From NCBI RefSeq assembly GCF_036038375.1, contig NZ_CP107935.1:9796001-9860000 (forward strand): 64,000 nucleotides of DNA. Reading direction: 5' to 3'. The stretch is from Streptomyces sp. NBC_00414. GTDB taxonomy: Bacteria; Actinomycetota; Actinomycetes; Streptomycetales; Streptomycetaceae. Each line of letters starts with the position of its first letter. The first letter of the stretch is position 1. The position numbers and the translations under genes were made by a program. The notes beneath the pieces were generated by a model. That model saw nothing but the letters and a program-made list of their open reading frames with translations. It was not told the DNA's origin and did not search any database. Of the stretch, positions 42,953-51,116 are shown piece by piece.

Positions 42953-43624
42953 TCAGCGGAAGTTCACATCGCTGCACAGGAAGTACGTCTGGTCCATGTG
43001 CGACGCCTGCCAGATCGTGTAGACGACATGGCGGCCACTGAGACCCGAAGTGCTCACGTCGATGGCGTAGTTCTGACTGGGGGCGTACGAGCCGGTCCGG
43101 GCGACCAGTTGGAGGTCGTCCCAGGTGAGCGGTTGGGTGGCGGGGTCGAAGCCCTGGCGGGTGACATAGACCAGGAAGTAGTCGGCGCCGTGGCTGGCCT
43201 GGTCGTACAGCTTCACGGTGAAGCTGCCGTCGATGTCCGTCGTCTTCCAGGCGCCCACGGCGTCCAGGGAGTTGTAACGGCCGCTCTCGGTCCGGCCGCC
43301 GCTGCACAGCTGCCCGTCGGGGACGACCGCCTCGAAGTCACCGGCGGAGCCGTTGCGGTAGAGGCCGTTCCAGTTCCACATGGCGTTCGGGTTGTCCTGC
43401 CAGGCCTGCCAGCACATGGGGTCTTCCGTCGCCATGGCGGGGTTCTGGAAGTCGCTTCCCCAGCGGAGCCAGCAGCCGTAGTTGCGGGACGCCGGATCGA
43501 CCACCGAGCCGTGGGCGAAGGCCGGTTTGCTCCAGGGGATCAGGCAGAGCAGCACGGCGGCGAGCAGGCTCAGGGTGAGGGTCGCGTGGGAATGAGTGGC
43601 GCGAGCATGACAATTGGAAGTCAA
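42953..43624 (-). CDS. AA10 lytic polysaccharide monooxygenase
   Basis: A 223-residue secreted copper enzyme that oxidatively cleaves cellulose or chitin. Start: TTG 43624, because GAAAGGAG lies exactly six bases upstream and a standard signal peptide follows; no ATG in frame gives this. Cleavage after AFA (residue 37) exposes His38, which with His145 (QASHGADYF) forms the copper histidine brace. It is a single AA10 module with no carbohydrate-binding module. The CebR-type operator upstream suggests control by cello-oligosaccharides and hence a cellulose role, though chitin activity is possible. Confidence 0.93.
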   Translation of the reverse strand: MTSNCHARATHSHATLTLSLLAAVLLCLIPWSKPAFAHGSVVDPASRNYGCWLRWGSDFQNPAMATEDPMCWQAWQDNPNAMWNWNGLYRNGSAGDFEAVVPDGQLCSGGRTESGRYNSLDAVGAWKTTDIDGSFTVKLYDQASHGADYFLVYVTRQGFDPATQPLTWDDLQLVARTGSYAPSQNYAIDVSTSGLSGRHVVYTIWQASHMDQTYFLCSDVNFR

Positions 43625-43630
43625 GGTGAA

Positions 43631-43638
43631 CTCCTTTC
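43631..43638 (-). promoter_or_regulatory. Strong ribosome binding site that sets the TTG start of the LPMO gene
   Basis: GAAAGGAG on the minus strand is six bases before TTG 43624. This spacing and strength, together with the signal peptide that begins there, fix the rare TTG start. Confidence 0.8.
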
Positions 43639-43666
43639 GGAGGTGGGGGGAGTGAGTTGTGGTCCG

Positions 43667-43680
43667 TGGGAGCGCTCCCG
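43667..43680. promoter_or_regulatory. CebR-type operator upstream of the LPMO gene
   Basis: TGGGAGCGCTCCCG matches 13 of 14 bases of the known CebR box TGGGAGCGCTCCCA. It is centred about 50 bases upstream of the LPMO start. CebR is the LacI-family repressor of cellulose utilisation in Streptomyces and is released by cellobiose or cellotriose. Confidence 0.8.
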
Positions 43681-43768
43681 CGCCACCCAATCTCTGCTCG
43701 ACGAAACGGAATGGCAACACTCGATCGCGCCAGATTCACGTGTGGGAGAGGTGGGTTCGAGCGGGCGG

Positions 43769-44716
43769 TCACGGCGGCGGTGAGGGAGAGGCGTGGGCCG
43801 CCGTCCCGGTGCCGAGGGCCGCGGTGCGCAGGGCGGCCGCAACGCGGGTGACCGGGTCGGCCGGCGGGTGGGGGAGGCGGGCCAGCAGCAGCCGCCGCTG
43901 TTCCTGGGGCCCGCCACGTACGGGCAGGACGCGTACGCCCGGTGGTGCGGCGGGAGCCAGTGAGGCGGGCACCGTGGTCAGTCCGCAGCCGGCGGCGACG
44001 AGGTGGAGTTTGGCCAGCCAGTCGCGGGCCGTGTGGGCGATGTCGGGACGCTCGTCCAGACCGGGCCACACCCCCAGCAACTGGTCCCCACCGGTGCGGG
44101 ATCCGGCGATCCAGCGCTGCCCGCGCAGGGCGGTCACGTCGATGTGGTCGCCATGGGCCAGCGGATGGGCGGCGGGCACCGCGACACACAGGGCGCGTTC
44201 CGTGAGCGTCTCCAGCGCCAGCGGGGGAGACTCCGCGTCCGGCGGCCGGAACGGGGGCGCAGCGGCCAACAGCGCCAGATCCAGGCTCCCGGCGCGCAGG
44301 GCGCGTACCAGCGCCGGGGTGCTGCCTTCCCTGCTGACGACGTGGAGATCGGGGTCGGTACGGCGCAGCTCCGACAGTGCTCCGGGCAGGAGGACGGCTC
44401 CGGAGGTGGGGAACCAGCCCAGACGAACGGTCCCGGTCTGCCCGGGGAGGCCGGACAGTTCGCGCGCGGTCGCGTCGATCTCGTCGAGCACGACCGTCGC
44501 GCGCCGCATGACGACACGGCCGGCGGCGGTCAGCCGCGCCCCCTCGCGCCGCCGCTCCAGCAGCTCGGCGCCCGCCACCCGTTCGATCGAGGCGATCTGC
44601 CGGGAGACCGCGGACTGGGTGTAGCCCAGCGACACCGCGGCCGAGGTGAAACTCCCCTGCTCCGCCACCGCGCGGAAGACCCGTAGCGCGGTCAGTGACA
44701 CCTGCGTGAAGTCCAT
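43769..44716 (-). CDS. LysR family transcriptional regulator
   Basis: A 315-residue regulator. The N-terminal winged helix (residues 1-65) has LTALRVFRAVAEQGSFTSAAVSLGYTQSAVSRQIASIE. The two-lobed effector domain begins near residue 95 (GTVRLGWFPTSGAVLLPGAL). It is divergent from the SDR at 44787 and probably controls it. An ACGCA-N9-TGCGT site lies in the gap. It is on the same strand as the LPMO gene but separated from it by 144 bases that include the CebR box. Confidence 0.9.
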   Translation of the reverse strand: MDFTQVSLTALRVFRAVAEQGSFTSAAVSLGYTQSAVSRQIASIERVAGAELLERRREGARLTAAGRVVMRRATVVLDEIDATARELSGLPGQTGTVRLGWFPTSGAVLLPGALSELRRTDPDLHVVSREGSTPALVRALRAGSLDLALLAAAPPFRPPDAESPPLALETLTERALCVAVPAAHPLAHGDHIDVTALRGQRWIAGSRTGGDQLLGVWPGLDERPDIAHTARDWLAKLHLVAAGCGLTTVPASLAPAAPPGVRVLPVRGGPQEQRRLLLARLPHPPADPVTRVAAALRTAALGTGTAAHASPSPPP

Positions 44717-44723
44717 GACGATT

Positions 44724-44742
44724 ACGCATACCAGACGTGCGT
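44724..44742. promoter_or_regulatory. Candidate LysR binding site
   Basis: ACGCA (44724-44728) and TGCGT (44738-44742) form an inverted repeat nine bases apart in the 70-base gap between the LysR and SDR genes. This fits a LysR recognition site in form only. Confidence 0.4.
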
Positions 44743-44786
44743 GACTCTCGTTGGACGCATGCCACGACCCTTCCTAGCGTGGGCCC

Positions 44787-45674
44787 ATGACCGCTTCACG
44801 CATCGCCCTCGTCACGGGCGCGAACCAGGGGCTCGGCCGCGCTCTCGCCGAAGGACTGGCCGCTCGGCTGGGTCCGGACGACGTGGTCCTGCTCACCGGG
44901 CGCAGCCACCGGCGGGTCTCGGAAGCCGCCGACGAGGTGGCGCAGGCAGCCGGTGCACGCAGCCAGGTGCAGGGCCGCGTTCTGGACGTCTCCGACCAGG
45001 ACGCCATCACGCGCCTCGCCGACGAACTCCGGACCCGGCACGGCGGCGTCGACATCGTGATCTCCAACGCCATCGCGCGCCTGCTGCCCGAGGATTCCCA
45101 GGCCGAGCGGGCCGACGAGTTCATCGACGTCTCCAACACCGCCACCCACGCGATCCTGCGTTCGTTCGGACCCGTGCTGCGCCCGGGCGGCCGGCTGATC
45201 GTCGTGGCCAGCACCCTGGGCACCCTCGGCCACCTCGACCCGCGGCTGCATCACCTGTTCGACGGCGTGAGCCTCGGCCAGGTCGAGTACGCCGTCGAGT
45301 CCTGGCGCGCTGCCATCCACTCCGGAACCGCCGAAGAGGCGGGCTGGCCCCGCTGGTTGAACGTACCGTCCAAAGTGGCCCAGGTCGCCGCCGTCCGCGC
45401 GTTCGCCGCAGAACGCCGCGAGGACGATCTCGCCGACGGAACCCTGATCGCCTCCGTGTGCCCCGGCATGGTCGACACCGCCACCTCGCGTCCCTGGTTC
45501 AGCGACTACGGCCACGCCCAGTCGCCCGCCCGGGCCGCCCGCAAGGTGCTCGACCTGGTCCTCGCCGAGCGGGTCGAGCCCGAACTCCACGGTGAACTGG
45601 TCCGCTTCGGCAAGGTTCTGCCCTGGTACAGCGGCACGCCCCCGACGGAGCAGGACCGGATACTCACGCCCTGA
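44787..45674 (+). CDS. Short-chain dehydrogenase-like protein lacking the catalytic tyrosine
   Basis: A 295-residue SDR fold related to carbonyl reductases. The cofactor motif TGANQGLG is at residues 10-17 and the Ser region is VVASTLGTLG. At the place of the YxxxK motif the sequence is NVPSK (in WLNVPSKVAQVAAV), so the lysine is kept but the tyrosine is Asn. It may use another acid, have lost redox activity, or act as a binding protein. It is divergent from a LysR regulator. Confidence 0.82.
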   Translation: MTASRIALVTGANQGLGRALAEGLAARLGPDDVVLLTGRSHRRVSEAADEVAQAAGARSQVQGRVLDVSDQDAITRLADELRTRHGGVDIVISNAIARLLPEDSQAERADEFIDVSNTATHAILRSFGPVLRPGGRLIVVASTLGTLGHLDPRLHHLFDGVSLGQVEYAVESWRAAIHSGTAEEAGWPRWLNVPSKVAQVAAVRAFAAERREDDLADGTLIASVCPGMVDTATSRPWFSDYGHAQSPARAARKVLDLVLAERVEPELHGELVRFGKVLPWYSGTPPTEQDRILTP

Positions 45675-45716
45675 CCGAGACGAAGGGAGACGCCGCCGAG
45701 CGAGCCCGCCCAGCCA

Positions 45717-45746
45717 GGGGCGCGGGGAACGGCGCGCTCAGCCCCC
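45717..45746. terminator. Streptomyces-type GC-rich terminator hairpin
   Basis: A 30-base element whose ends GGGGC and GCCCC pair, with an inner GCGC/GCGC stem around a GGGGAACG loop. It closely resembles the hairpin repeated at the ends of many streptomycete genes (GGGGCGCGGGGAAC at the left). It lies between the convergent SDR and TetR genes and can serve both. Confidence 0.7.
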
Positions 45747-45810
45747 GACCGGAGCCGCACGCCTCTGCGGACCCGCACCCCCCGACACGCATCGAGCATC
45801 GAGCGACAAG

Positions 45811-46401
45811 CTACGGCGCCAACGCGGCGAAAGCCTCGTCGAGGAGTTCGACGAGGCTCAGGCGCCCGTCCGACCCGATCCAGTGGTCCTGGGCGACATT
45901 GAGGCAGTCCAGCGCGGCAGCGGCCCGCACCGACTGCGCGAGCGTCGGAGGGCCGGAGGTGCCCGCACGGTCGGCCAGGGCCTGAGCCAGGGCAGGCCGC
46001 CAGCGGTGCTGCTTCTCCAACTGGCGGGCGCGCAGGCCGGGATGGTCGCCGACGAGCCGGGCCGTGGCCAGAGCGCCCACCGGGTCGAGGCGATGACGTT
46101 CCAGGAGGACGTCCAGGGCGTGCCGCAGTGCCGACCAGTCGTCCTCGTCGGCGGGCCGCTCGCGGAGAGCCGCGGCGACCTTCAGGTCCAGTCCGTCGTA
46201 GGCCGCGAGAACCGCGTCCTCCTTGGTACCGAAATAGCGGAGCAGGGTGCTGCGCGAGACGTCGGCGGCCCGGGCGAGGTCGTCCAGGGTGACTTGGTCG
46301 AAGCCCCGCCGCCGGAACAACTCGAAGGCCACCTGGGCCAGTTCGGCTCGTACGGCCGCCCGTGCGATGTCCCTGGTCCTGCCGCGTCCGCCCGTGTTCA
46401 C
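45811..46401 (-). CDS. TetR family transcriptional regulator
   Basis: A 196-residue regulator. The DNA-binding helix-turn-helix (residues about 15-60) includes ELFRRRGFDQVTLDDLARAADVSRSTLLRYFGTKEDAV. The C-terminal helices form a ligand pocket. Start: GTG 46401. It is divergent from the dienelactone hydrolase gene, which it probably represses. Confidence 0.9.
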   Translation of the reverse strand: MNTGGRGRTRDIARAAVRAELAQVAFELFRRRGFDQVTLDDLARAADVSRSTLLRYFGTKEDAVLAAYDGLDLKVAAALRERPADEDDWSALRHALDVLLERHRLDPVGALATARLVGDHPGLRARQLEKQHRWRPALAQALADRAGTSGPPTLAQSVRAAAALDCLNVAQDHWIGSDGRLSLVELLDEAFAALAP

Positions 46402-46541
46402 GTCGGGATCCTAACCGTGTGACGGCTTGCCGAGGAGGAGACTCAGTCACTAATCTGACACTCGGTTCCACATGTGGCGCCATGGTGCACCGGACGCGCC
46501 GACGTCGTACCACGTCCTCCAGGAAACGAGCCCCGCCACCC

Positions 46542-47297
46542 ATGACCTCGACACAGGGATCGACCGTCCATGTCGCGACAGCGGACGGAACAGCCGACGC
46601 CTACCTGGCCCACCCCGACGACGGCCTACCGCACCCGCCGGTCCTGCTGTACATGGACGCTTTCGGGCTGCGGCCGCACCTGGAAACCATGGCGGACCGG
46701 CTGGCCGGGGCCGGTTACACGGTTCTGGTCCCCAACGTCTTCTACCGGTTCGGCCCGGCTCCGGTCGTGCCGCTTCCCGAGTTCGTCGACCCCGCCGACC
46801 GGCCGGAGATCCTCCGCAGCATCGGCGTCGCCGCCCGGACACTCACACCCGAGGGAGCCATGCGCGACGCGGCCGCCTACCTGGACCGGCTGGCCGAGTC
46901 GCCGCTGACCACGGGCGGTCCCGCGGGCGTCACCGGCTACTGCATGGGGGCGGGCCTGGCACTGCGGACGGCCGGTACCCACCCGGACCGGGTCGCCGCC
47001 GCGGCCGGATTCCACGGCGCCCACCTCGCCACCGAAGCACCGGACAGCCCTCATCTCGTCGCCGACCGCATCACGGCCGAGCTGTACTTCGGGCACGCCG
47101 ACCAGGACTCCACCAACCCGGCCGACCAGATCGAGCGCCTGGAGAAGACGCTCACCGAGGCGGGAGTGCGCAACCGGAGCGAGGTGTACGCCGGCGCTCA
47201 CCACGGATTCACCCAGGCCGACACGGCCATGTACAGCGCCGGGGCGTCCGACCGCCACTGGACGGCGCTCCTCGACCTCCTGGCGCGCAACCTCTAG
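46542..47297 (+). CDS. Dienelactone hydrolase family protein
   Basis: A 251-residue alpha/beta hydrolase. The nucleophile Cys134 lies in GYCMGAG, with Asp187 in GHADQDS and His221 in AHHGF, the Cys-Asp-His triad of the family. Classical members open the lactone in chlorocatechol degradation, while many homologues are general esterases. ATG 46542 is the likely start; the ribosome binding site is weak. The upstream gap carries the presumed operator of the divergent TetR gene. Confidence 0.9.
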   Translation: MTSTQGSTVHVATADGTADAYLAHPDDGLPHPPVLLYMDAFGLRPHLETMADRLAGAGYTVLVPNVFYRFGPAPVVPLPEFVDPADRPEILRSIGVAARTLTPEGAMRDAAAYLDRLAESPLTTGGPAGVTGYCMGAGLALRTAGTHPDRVAAAAGFHGAHLATEAPDSPHLVADRITAELYFGHADQDSTNPADQIERLEKTLTEAGVRNRSEVYAGAHHGFTQADTAMYSAGASDRHWTALLDLLARNL

Positions 47298-47324
47298 GCA
47301 CCACCAGCCGTCTCTGGGACGTGT

Positions 47325-47384
47325 CTTCAAGTGATCCGGTTCGGCGGGACGGTTCTTCAAGCGATCCGGTTCGGCGGGACCGTG
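47325..47384. repeat. Two-unit 30-bp direct repeat at a convergent gene junction
   Basis: The unit starting CTTCAAGTGATCCGGTTCGG at 47325 recurs at 47355 with a single change (T to C) over the first 26 bases. It lies between the convergent dienelactone hydrolase and TPR-like genes. No hairpin or frame is evident. Confidence 0.8.
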
Positions 47385-47394
47385 CGGAGCCGAC

Positions 47395-48780
47395 CTAGAA
47401 GGGCGGCTCCAGGGAGTACCCGTCCTCGCGGAGAGCGACGGCTTCGGTCCTCGCTTCGGCGGCCCGCTCTTCGGCTGCCCGCTGTTCGGCCACTGTGGGG
47501 TGGACGGCTATGGCCTCGGCCGCCCGCCCTTGCCGGACCAGGACCTCGAACAGTTCCCTACGTGCCTCGATCGTGCCGCGGTCCCGCAGTTCGGCGGCGG
47601 CCGCGGCGAGGTGGCCGGCGGTGCTGAGGAGGCCGGCCCTGACGATGGAGGAGTCGGTCCACGGGTCCGGGTGGGCCTCGACCACGGCGATCGCTTCCTC
47701 CGCACGGCCGAGACCGGCAAGAGCGAAGGCCAGCCAGTGGTGCTGGAACTCCTGATGGCCGTGATGGGGAACGGTGAGCGGATGCTCCAGGAGGCGGAGC
47801 AGTTCCTCGGGCCGGTCGAGGAGCGGGTGGACGAGCGGGCTCAGGAGGTTGGAGCAGTCGTACCAGCTGAAACCGGGTTCGGCCACGGTGATCGCGTCGT
47901 CCAGCCGGCCGTCCAGCAGCAGGACCGAGGAGAGCCAGGACCGGTACCCGACCCAGTCGTCGGCGGCGAGGGCGTCACGCATCACGGTCTCGGCCTCCTC
48001 GGCCCGGCCGCGGTCCCGGAGGGCGCCGGCGTAGATGTCCAGGACGGTGCGCGCCCTGTCTCCGGTGGCGAGCTCGCGCAGCTCGTCCAGCCGGTCGTGG
48101 CGTGCCAGCAGTTCGGCGTAGGCGGTGAGGGTGTTCTGGGTGAGGTGGCGGCCCTCGGTCATGTCCTCGCCGAGGATTCGGATCGCCTCGTCGGCGCGGC
48201 CCGCGCGTTCCAGCACCTGGGCCTGGAGCTCCTGTGCGTCCGAGCCGGAGTGGCCCCACCGGCCCTCTTCGCGGGCTCGCCGCGCGGCTTCGGCGTACGG
48301 GGCGAGCAACTCCAGCACCCGCTCGTCACGGTCCTGACCTTCGGTGATCTTCACCAGATCCGTCCGGATCCACGACTCACCGAGGTGCGGTACGAGCAGG
48401 TCGACGGCCTCGTCGACGCGCCCGGCCCTGGCGAGCAGTTCGGCGAAGTTCCGGCAAGCGGCCTGTGAAGTGTGGCCCTCCTCGGCCGGGCGGACCAGAT
48501 CCAGGGCCTCGTCCGTCCGGCCCGCCCGCAGCAGGATGTCCGCCCGCGCCCACAGGGCTGTCCGCCACCCGGTCGCGACGAACGGGTCCATCACCTCCAG
48601 CGCCCGCGTGAACTCGCCCGACCGGCACAGCTCAGCCACCGCGCCCTCCGCGCAGAACCACTCGCCGCGCTCCTTCGCCGCCCGGATCACCAGGTCCAGG
48701 TGACCGCGCTCCAGCAGGAGACCCACTTTCCGGGGAGGAAGACCGCCGTAGTTGCCCGCCTGCCATGCAAGATCGTCCAT
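47395..48780 (-). CDS. TPR-like helical repeat protein
   Basis: About 461 residues made almost entirely of helix pairs with repeated motifs such as GRTDEALDLV, GRVDEAVDLL, GRADEAIRIL, GRAEEAETVM, GRLDDAITV, GRAEEAIAVV and GRAAEAIAV, spaced about 35-70 residues apart. This is the pattern of tetratricopeptide or related repeats that scaffold protein contacts. No catalytic motif is seen. ATG 48780 is preferred; a GTG two codons upstream is possible, and neither has a strong binding site. The upstream 169-base gap shows no gene. Confidence 0.75.
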   Translation of the reverse strand: MDDLAWQAGNYGGLPPRKVGLLLERGHLDLVIRAAKERGEWFCAEGAVAELCRSGEFTRALEVMDPFVATGWRTALWARADILLRAGRTDEALDLVRPAEEGHTSQAACRNFAELLARAGRVDEAVDLLVPHLGESWIRTDLVKITEGQDRDERVLELLAPYAEAARRAREEGRWGHSGSDAQELQAQVLERAGRADEAIRILGEDMTEGRHLTQNTLTAYAELLARHDRLDELRELATGDRARTVLDIYAGALRDRGRAEEAETVMRDALAADDWVGYRSWLSSVLLLDGRLDDAITVAEPGFSWYDCSNLLSPLVHPLLDRPEELLRLLEHPLTVPHHGHQEFQHHWLAFALAGLGRAEEAIAVVEAHPDPWTDSSIVRAGLLSTAGHLAAAAAELRDRGTIEARRELFEVLVRQGRAAEAIAVHPTVAEQRAAEERAAEARTEAVALREDGYSLEPPF

Positions 48781-48949
48781 GTTCACAGCTGGAAGGGTAG
48801 AAGCAGCCCCTCAGGCGTGCGCCGGGGGGTGGTCGATCCGAAGGTCGTTTCGGCGCTGCTGGGCGAGCAGTGTCCGGAGCATGCCGAACCGCGCCGATCG
48901 CCCGCTCGGCCTACGGCGGGGCGAACAAGGTCCGCCCTCTCCTCGCCGA

Positions 48950-49609
48950 TCAGTCAGCCACGGTCCAGGGCGCCCCGTACTTCTCCGCCAGCGGTGCGAT
49001 CTCCGCGGGCGACAGGAGACGCGGAGCGCGCTCGCCGAGTGCGAGGAGGAGCGCGGAGACCTCTTCCAGTTCCACCGCCGCCTCCACGGCCAGGGACATC
49101 GAAGGACCCGCGACGACCGGGCCGTGATTCTGCAGCAGCGCCGCCCGGAAGGGGAAAGGCAGTGCCTCCATCAGGTCGGCCTGCCCGCTGTCGCCGGGTG
49201 CGGCATAGGGCAGCAGGGGAGTCTGGCCCACACGCATCACGAAGTAGGGCGTCAGCGGGGGTATGGCACTGCGCTCGTGCCAGGGGGCCAGGCAGGAGAC
49301 GGCCGCCGCGTGGCGGGAGTGCAGATGGACGACGGCCCGGGCGGACGCGTCGCGGCGGTAGAACGCCGTGTGCAGCGGGAACTCCTTGGACGGCTTCGGC
49401 CCGTCGAGGTGCGCTCCCGACAGGTCCAGGACGCTGAGCGCCTCGGGGTCCACGCGGGACAGGTCCGCACCGGTGGGAGTCAGGTAGACCCGTGAGCCTT
49501 CGAGGACGCTGAGGTTGCCCGAGGAACCGGGGCTGAGGCCGAGCGCCGCGAGATGGGCGCCCGCCGCGGCGAGTTCGGACCGGGGGCCGTTCGATCGCTG
49601 GTCGTTCAT
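48950..49609 (-). CDS. otnC: Class II aldolase/adducin family protein, OtnC-like
   Basis: A 219-residue metal-dependent aldolase. Zinc ligands are expected in VVHLHSRHAAAVS and in LLQNHGPVVAG, and SPGSSGNLSV near the N-terminus is the phosphate-binding loop. OtnC decarboxylates 3-oxo-tetronate 4-phosphate to dihydroxyacetone phosphate. Its ATG overlaps the stop of the OtnK-like kinase gene by four bases, as in known acid-sugar operons. Confidence 0.87.
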   Translation of the reverse strand: MNDQRSNGPRSELAAAGAHLAALGLSPGSSGNLSVLEGSRVYLTPTGADLSRVDPEALSVLDLSGAHLDGPKPSKEFPLHTAFYRRDASARAVVHLHSRHAAAVSCLAPWHERSAIPPLTPYFVMRVGQTPLLPYAAPGDSGQADLMEALPFPFRAALLQNHGPVVAGPSMSLAVEAAVELEEVSALLLALGERAPRLLSPAEIAPLAEKYGAPWTVAD

Positions 49610-50898
49610 ACGAGCGCGCTCCAGGCCTCGGTGAAGATGTCCGGGTCGCCGAAGTTGCCCGACTTCAGGGCCACGTCGATCGTCTGTCCGTCGTCGTGCG
49701 TGCCCCCGTACCCGTCGTTCCGGTTCCGGCAGGTGGCCCGGGCCCAGGTGACGCCCGGGGAGATGGGGGATCCGATGGTGAGCGTGCGCACGCCGAGCGC
49801 GGTGACCACCGAGCCGGACGTCTCGCCGCCCGCGACGAGCAGCCGTCGCGCACCGGCCGCGACCAGGCGCGTGGCGCAGGCGGCCAGAGCACGCTCCACC
49901 AGGGCCGACGCGGCGGGGGAGTCGTCCAGGTCGCTCAGGTCGCCGACCGCGTAGAGGAGCGGTGGCCGCCCCAGGTCGTGCTGCCAGCAGTCGCGGGCGA
50001 ACGCGACCAGTCCGCCGACCGCGGCCTCGAAGTCGGCCCGCAGAGCGGCGAGATCGAGCTTGCGGTGCGGAAGGTGGGCGCGGGCGTGCGCCACCTGGGC
50101 GCGGGTCGCCGAGGACGCGCTGCCGGAGAGCACGACGGCCGGATCGCCGGGACGGGACACGGCTGCCGCACGTGCGGCAGCCGGGCGTGGGCCGGTCAGG
50201 CCGAGCGCGAGGCCCGCGGCGCCGGTGACGAGCGCGTGGTGCGTCGTGGCCGCCGAGACGGTGCGCAGGTCCTCGTCCTCGGTGGCGTCCACCACGACGA
50301 GCGCGTCGGCGAGGCCGGGATCGTCCAGCGCCGCCGCGAGAGCCCCGGCCCCGGCGCGTACGGTCTCAAGGTCCACCAGTCGTACGGGACGCGTGGTCTG
50401 CGGTGCCAGCAGCCGCCCCACGTGCGAGTCGCGCATCGGGGTGAGCGGATGGTGGCGCATCGGGCTCTCGTCGAGCAGCTCGTCGTGGACGAAGAGCCTC
50501 CCGCGGTAGACGGTGCGGCCGGTGGCCGGGAACGAGGGCACGACCACGGCACGCCGTTCCCCGAGCGTGTCCAGCAGCGCGTCGGCCACGGGACCGATGT
50601 TGCCCTCGGCCGTCGAGTCGAAGGTGGAGCAGTACTTGAAGTAGAAACGCCGGCAACCGGCCCTGCGCAGGGCGTTCAGCGCGGCGAGCGAGGAATCCAC
50701 GGCCTCGGCGACCGGTGCCGTACGCGATTTGAGTGCGATGACGACCGCGTCCGCGTCGTCCACCGCGGCGCGCCCCGGTTCGTCGGCGATGCTGTCGGGG
50801 CCGACGGCCACCACGGTGCGGTAGCCGCGGGCGACCAGCGTCGTGGCGAGATCCGTTGCTCCGGTGAAGTCGTCGGCGATGGCCCCGAGGGTCGGCAT
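49606..50898 (-). CDS. otnK: Four-carbon acid sugar kinase (DUF1537), OtnK-like
   Basis: A 430-residue kinase of the DUF1537 family. The N-terminal substrate domain has IADDFTGATDLATTLV and the FKYCSTFDSTAEGNIG block. The C-terminal nucleotide domain has VAGGETSGSVVTALGVRTL and SPISPGVTW. OtnK phosphorylates 3-oxo-tetronates made from threonate or erythronate. ATG 50898 is five bases after AAGGAGG. It heads the minus-strand pair and faces the oxidoreductase and GntP genes across a shared promoter region. Confidence 0.9.
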   Translation of the reverse strand: MPTLGAIADDFTGATDLATTLVARGYRTVVAVGPDSIADEPGRAAVDDADAVVIALKSRTAPVAEAVDSSLAALNALRRAGCRRFYFKYCSTFDSTAEGNIGPVADALLDTLGERRAVVVPSFPATGRTVYRGRLFVHDELLDESPMRHHPLTPMRDSHVGRLLAPQTTRPVRLVDLETVRAGAGALAAALDDPGLADALVVVDATEDEDLRTVSAATTHHALVTGAAGLALGLTGPRPAAARAAAVSRPGDPAVVLSGSASSATRAQVAHARAHLPHRKLDLAALRADFEAAVGGLVAFARDCWQHDLGRPPLLYAVGDLSDLDDSPAASALVERALAACATRLVAAGARRLLVAGGETSGSVVTALGVRTLTIGSPISPGVTWARATCRNRNDGYGGTHDDGQTIDVALKSGNFGDPDIFTEAWSALV

Positions 50899-50941
50899 CA
50901 GGCCTCCTTGCAGTGGGTGGATGACTGAGTATGTGAAAAAA

Positions 50942-50990
50942 TGTTAACAGACTTTACGTAGCTGGGATCTGCTGATACATCTTGTTAACG
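50942..50990. promoter_or_regulatory. Two TGTTAAC elements in the divergent acid-sugar promoter region
   Basis: TGTTAACA (a perfect 8-base palindrome) at 50942 and TGTTAACG at 50983 are 41 bases, about four helical turns, apart in a strikingly AT-rich stretch between the kinase and oxidoreductase genes. They are candidate operators for the DeoR regulator at 53930, allowing looped repression of both arms. Confidence 0.5.
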
Positions 50991-51116
50991 CGCTCCTCCG
51001 TGACTCTCGCTACGCCGACGAGTCCGTACCCGTGCCGCAGCACATCGCCGGGAGCACATCACCGCAGTACGGCGCCACCGCGTCACCGCGACGCGCCCGT
51101 CATCCAGGAGGGGTCC

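Noticed and set aside
48787..48949. A possible 23-codon minus-strand frame and gene remnant in the gap before the TPR-like gene
   Set aside because: No ribosome binding site and no similarity that I can recognise; too short to support.
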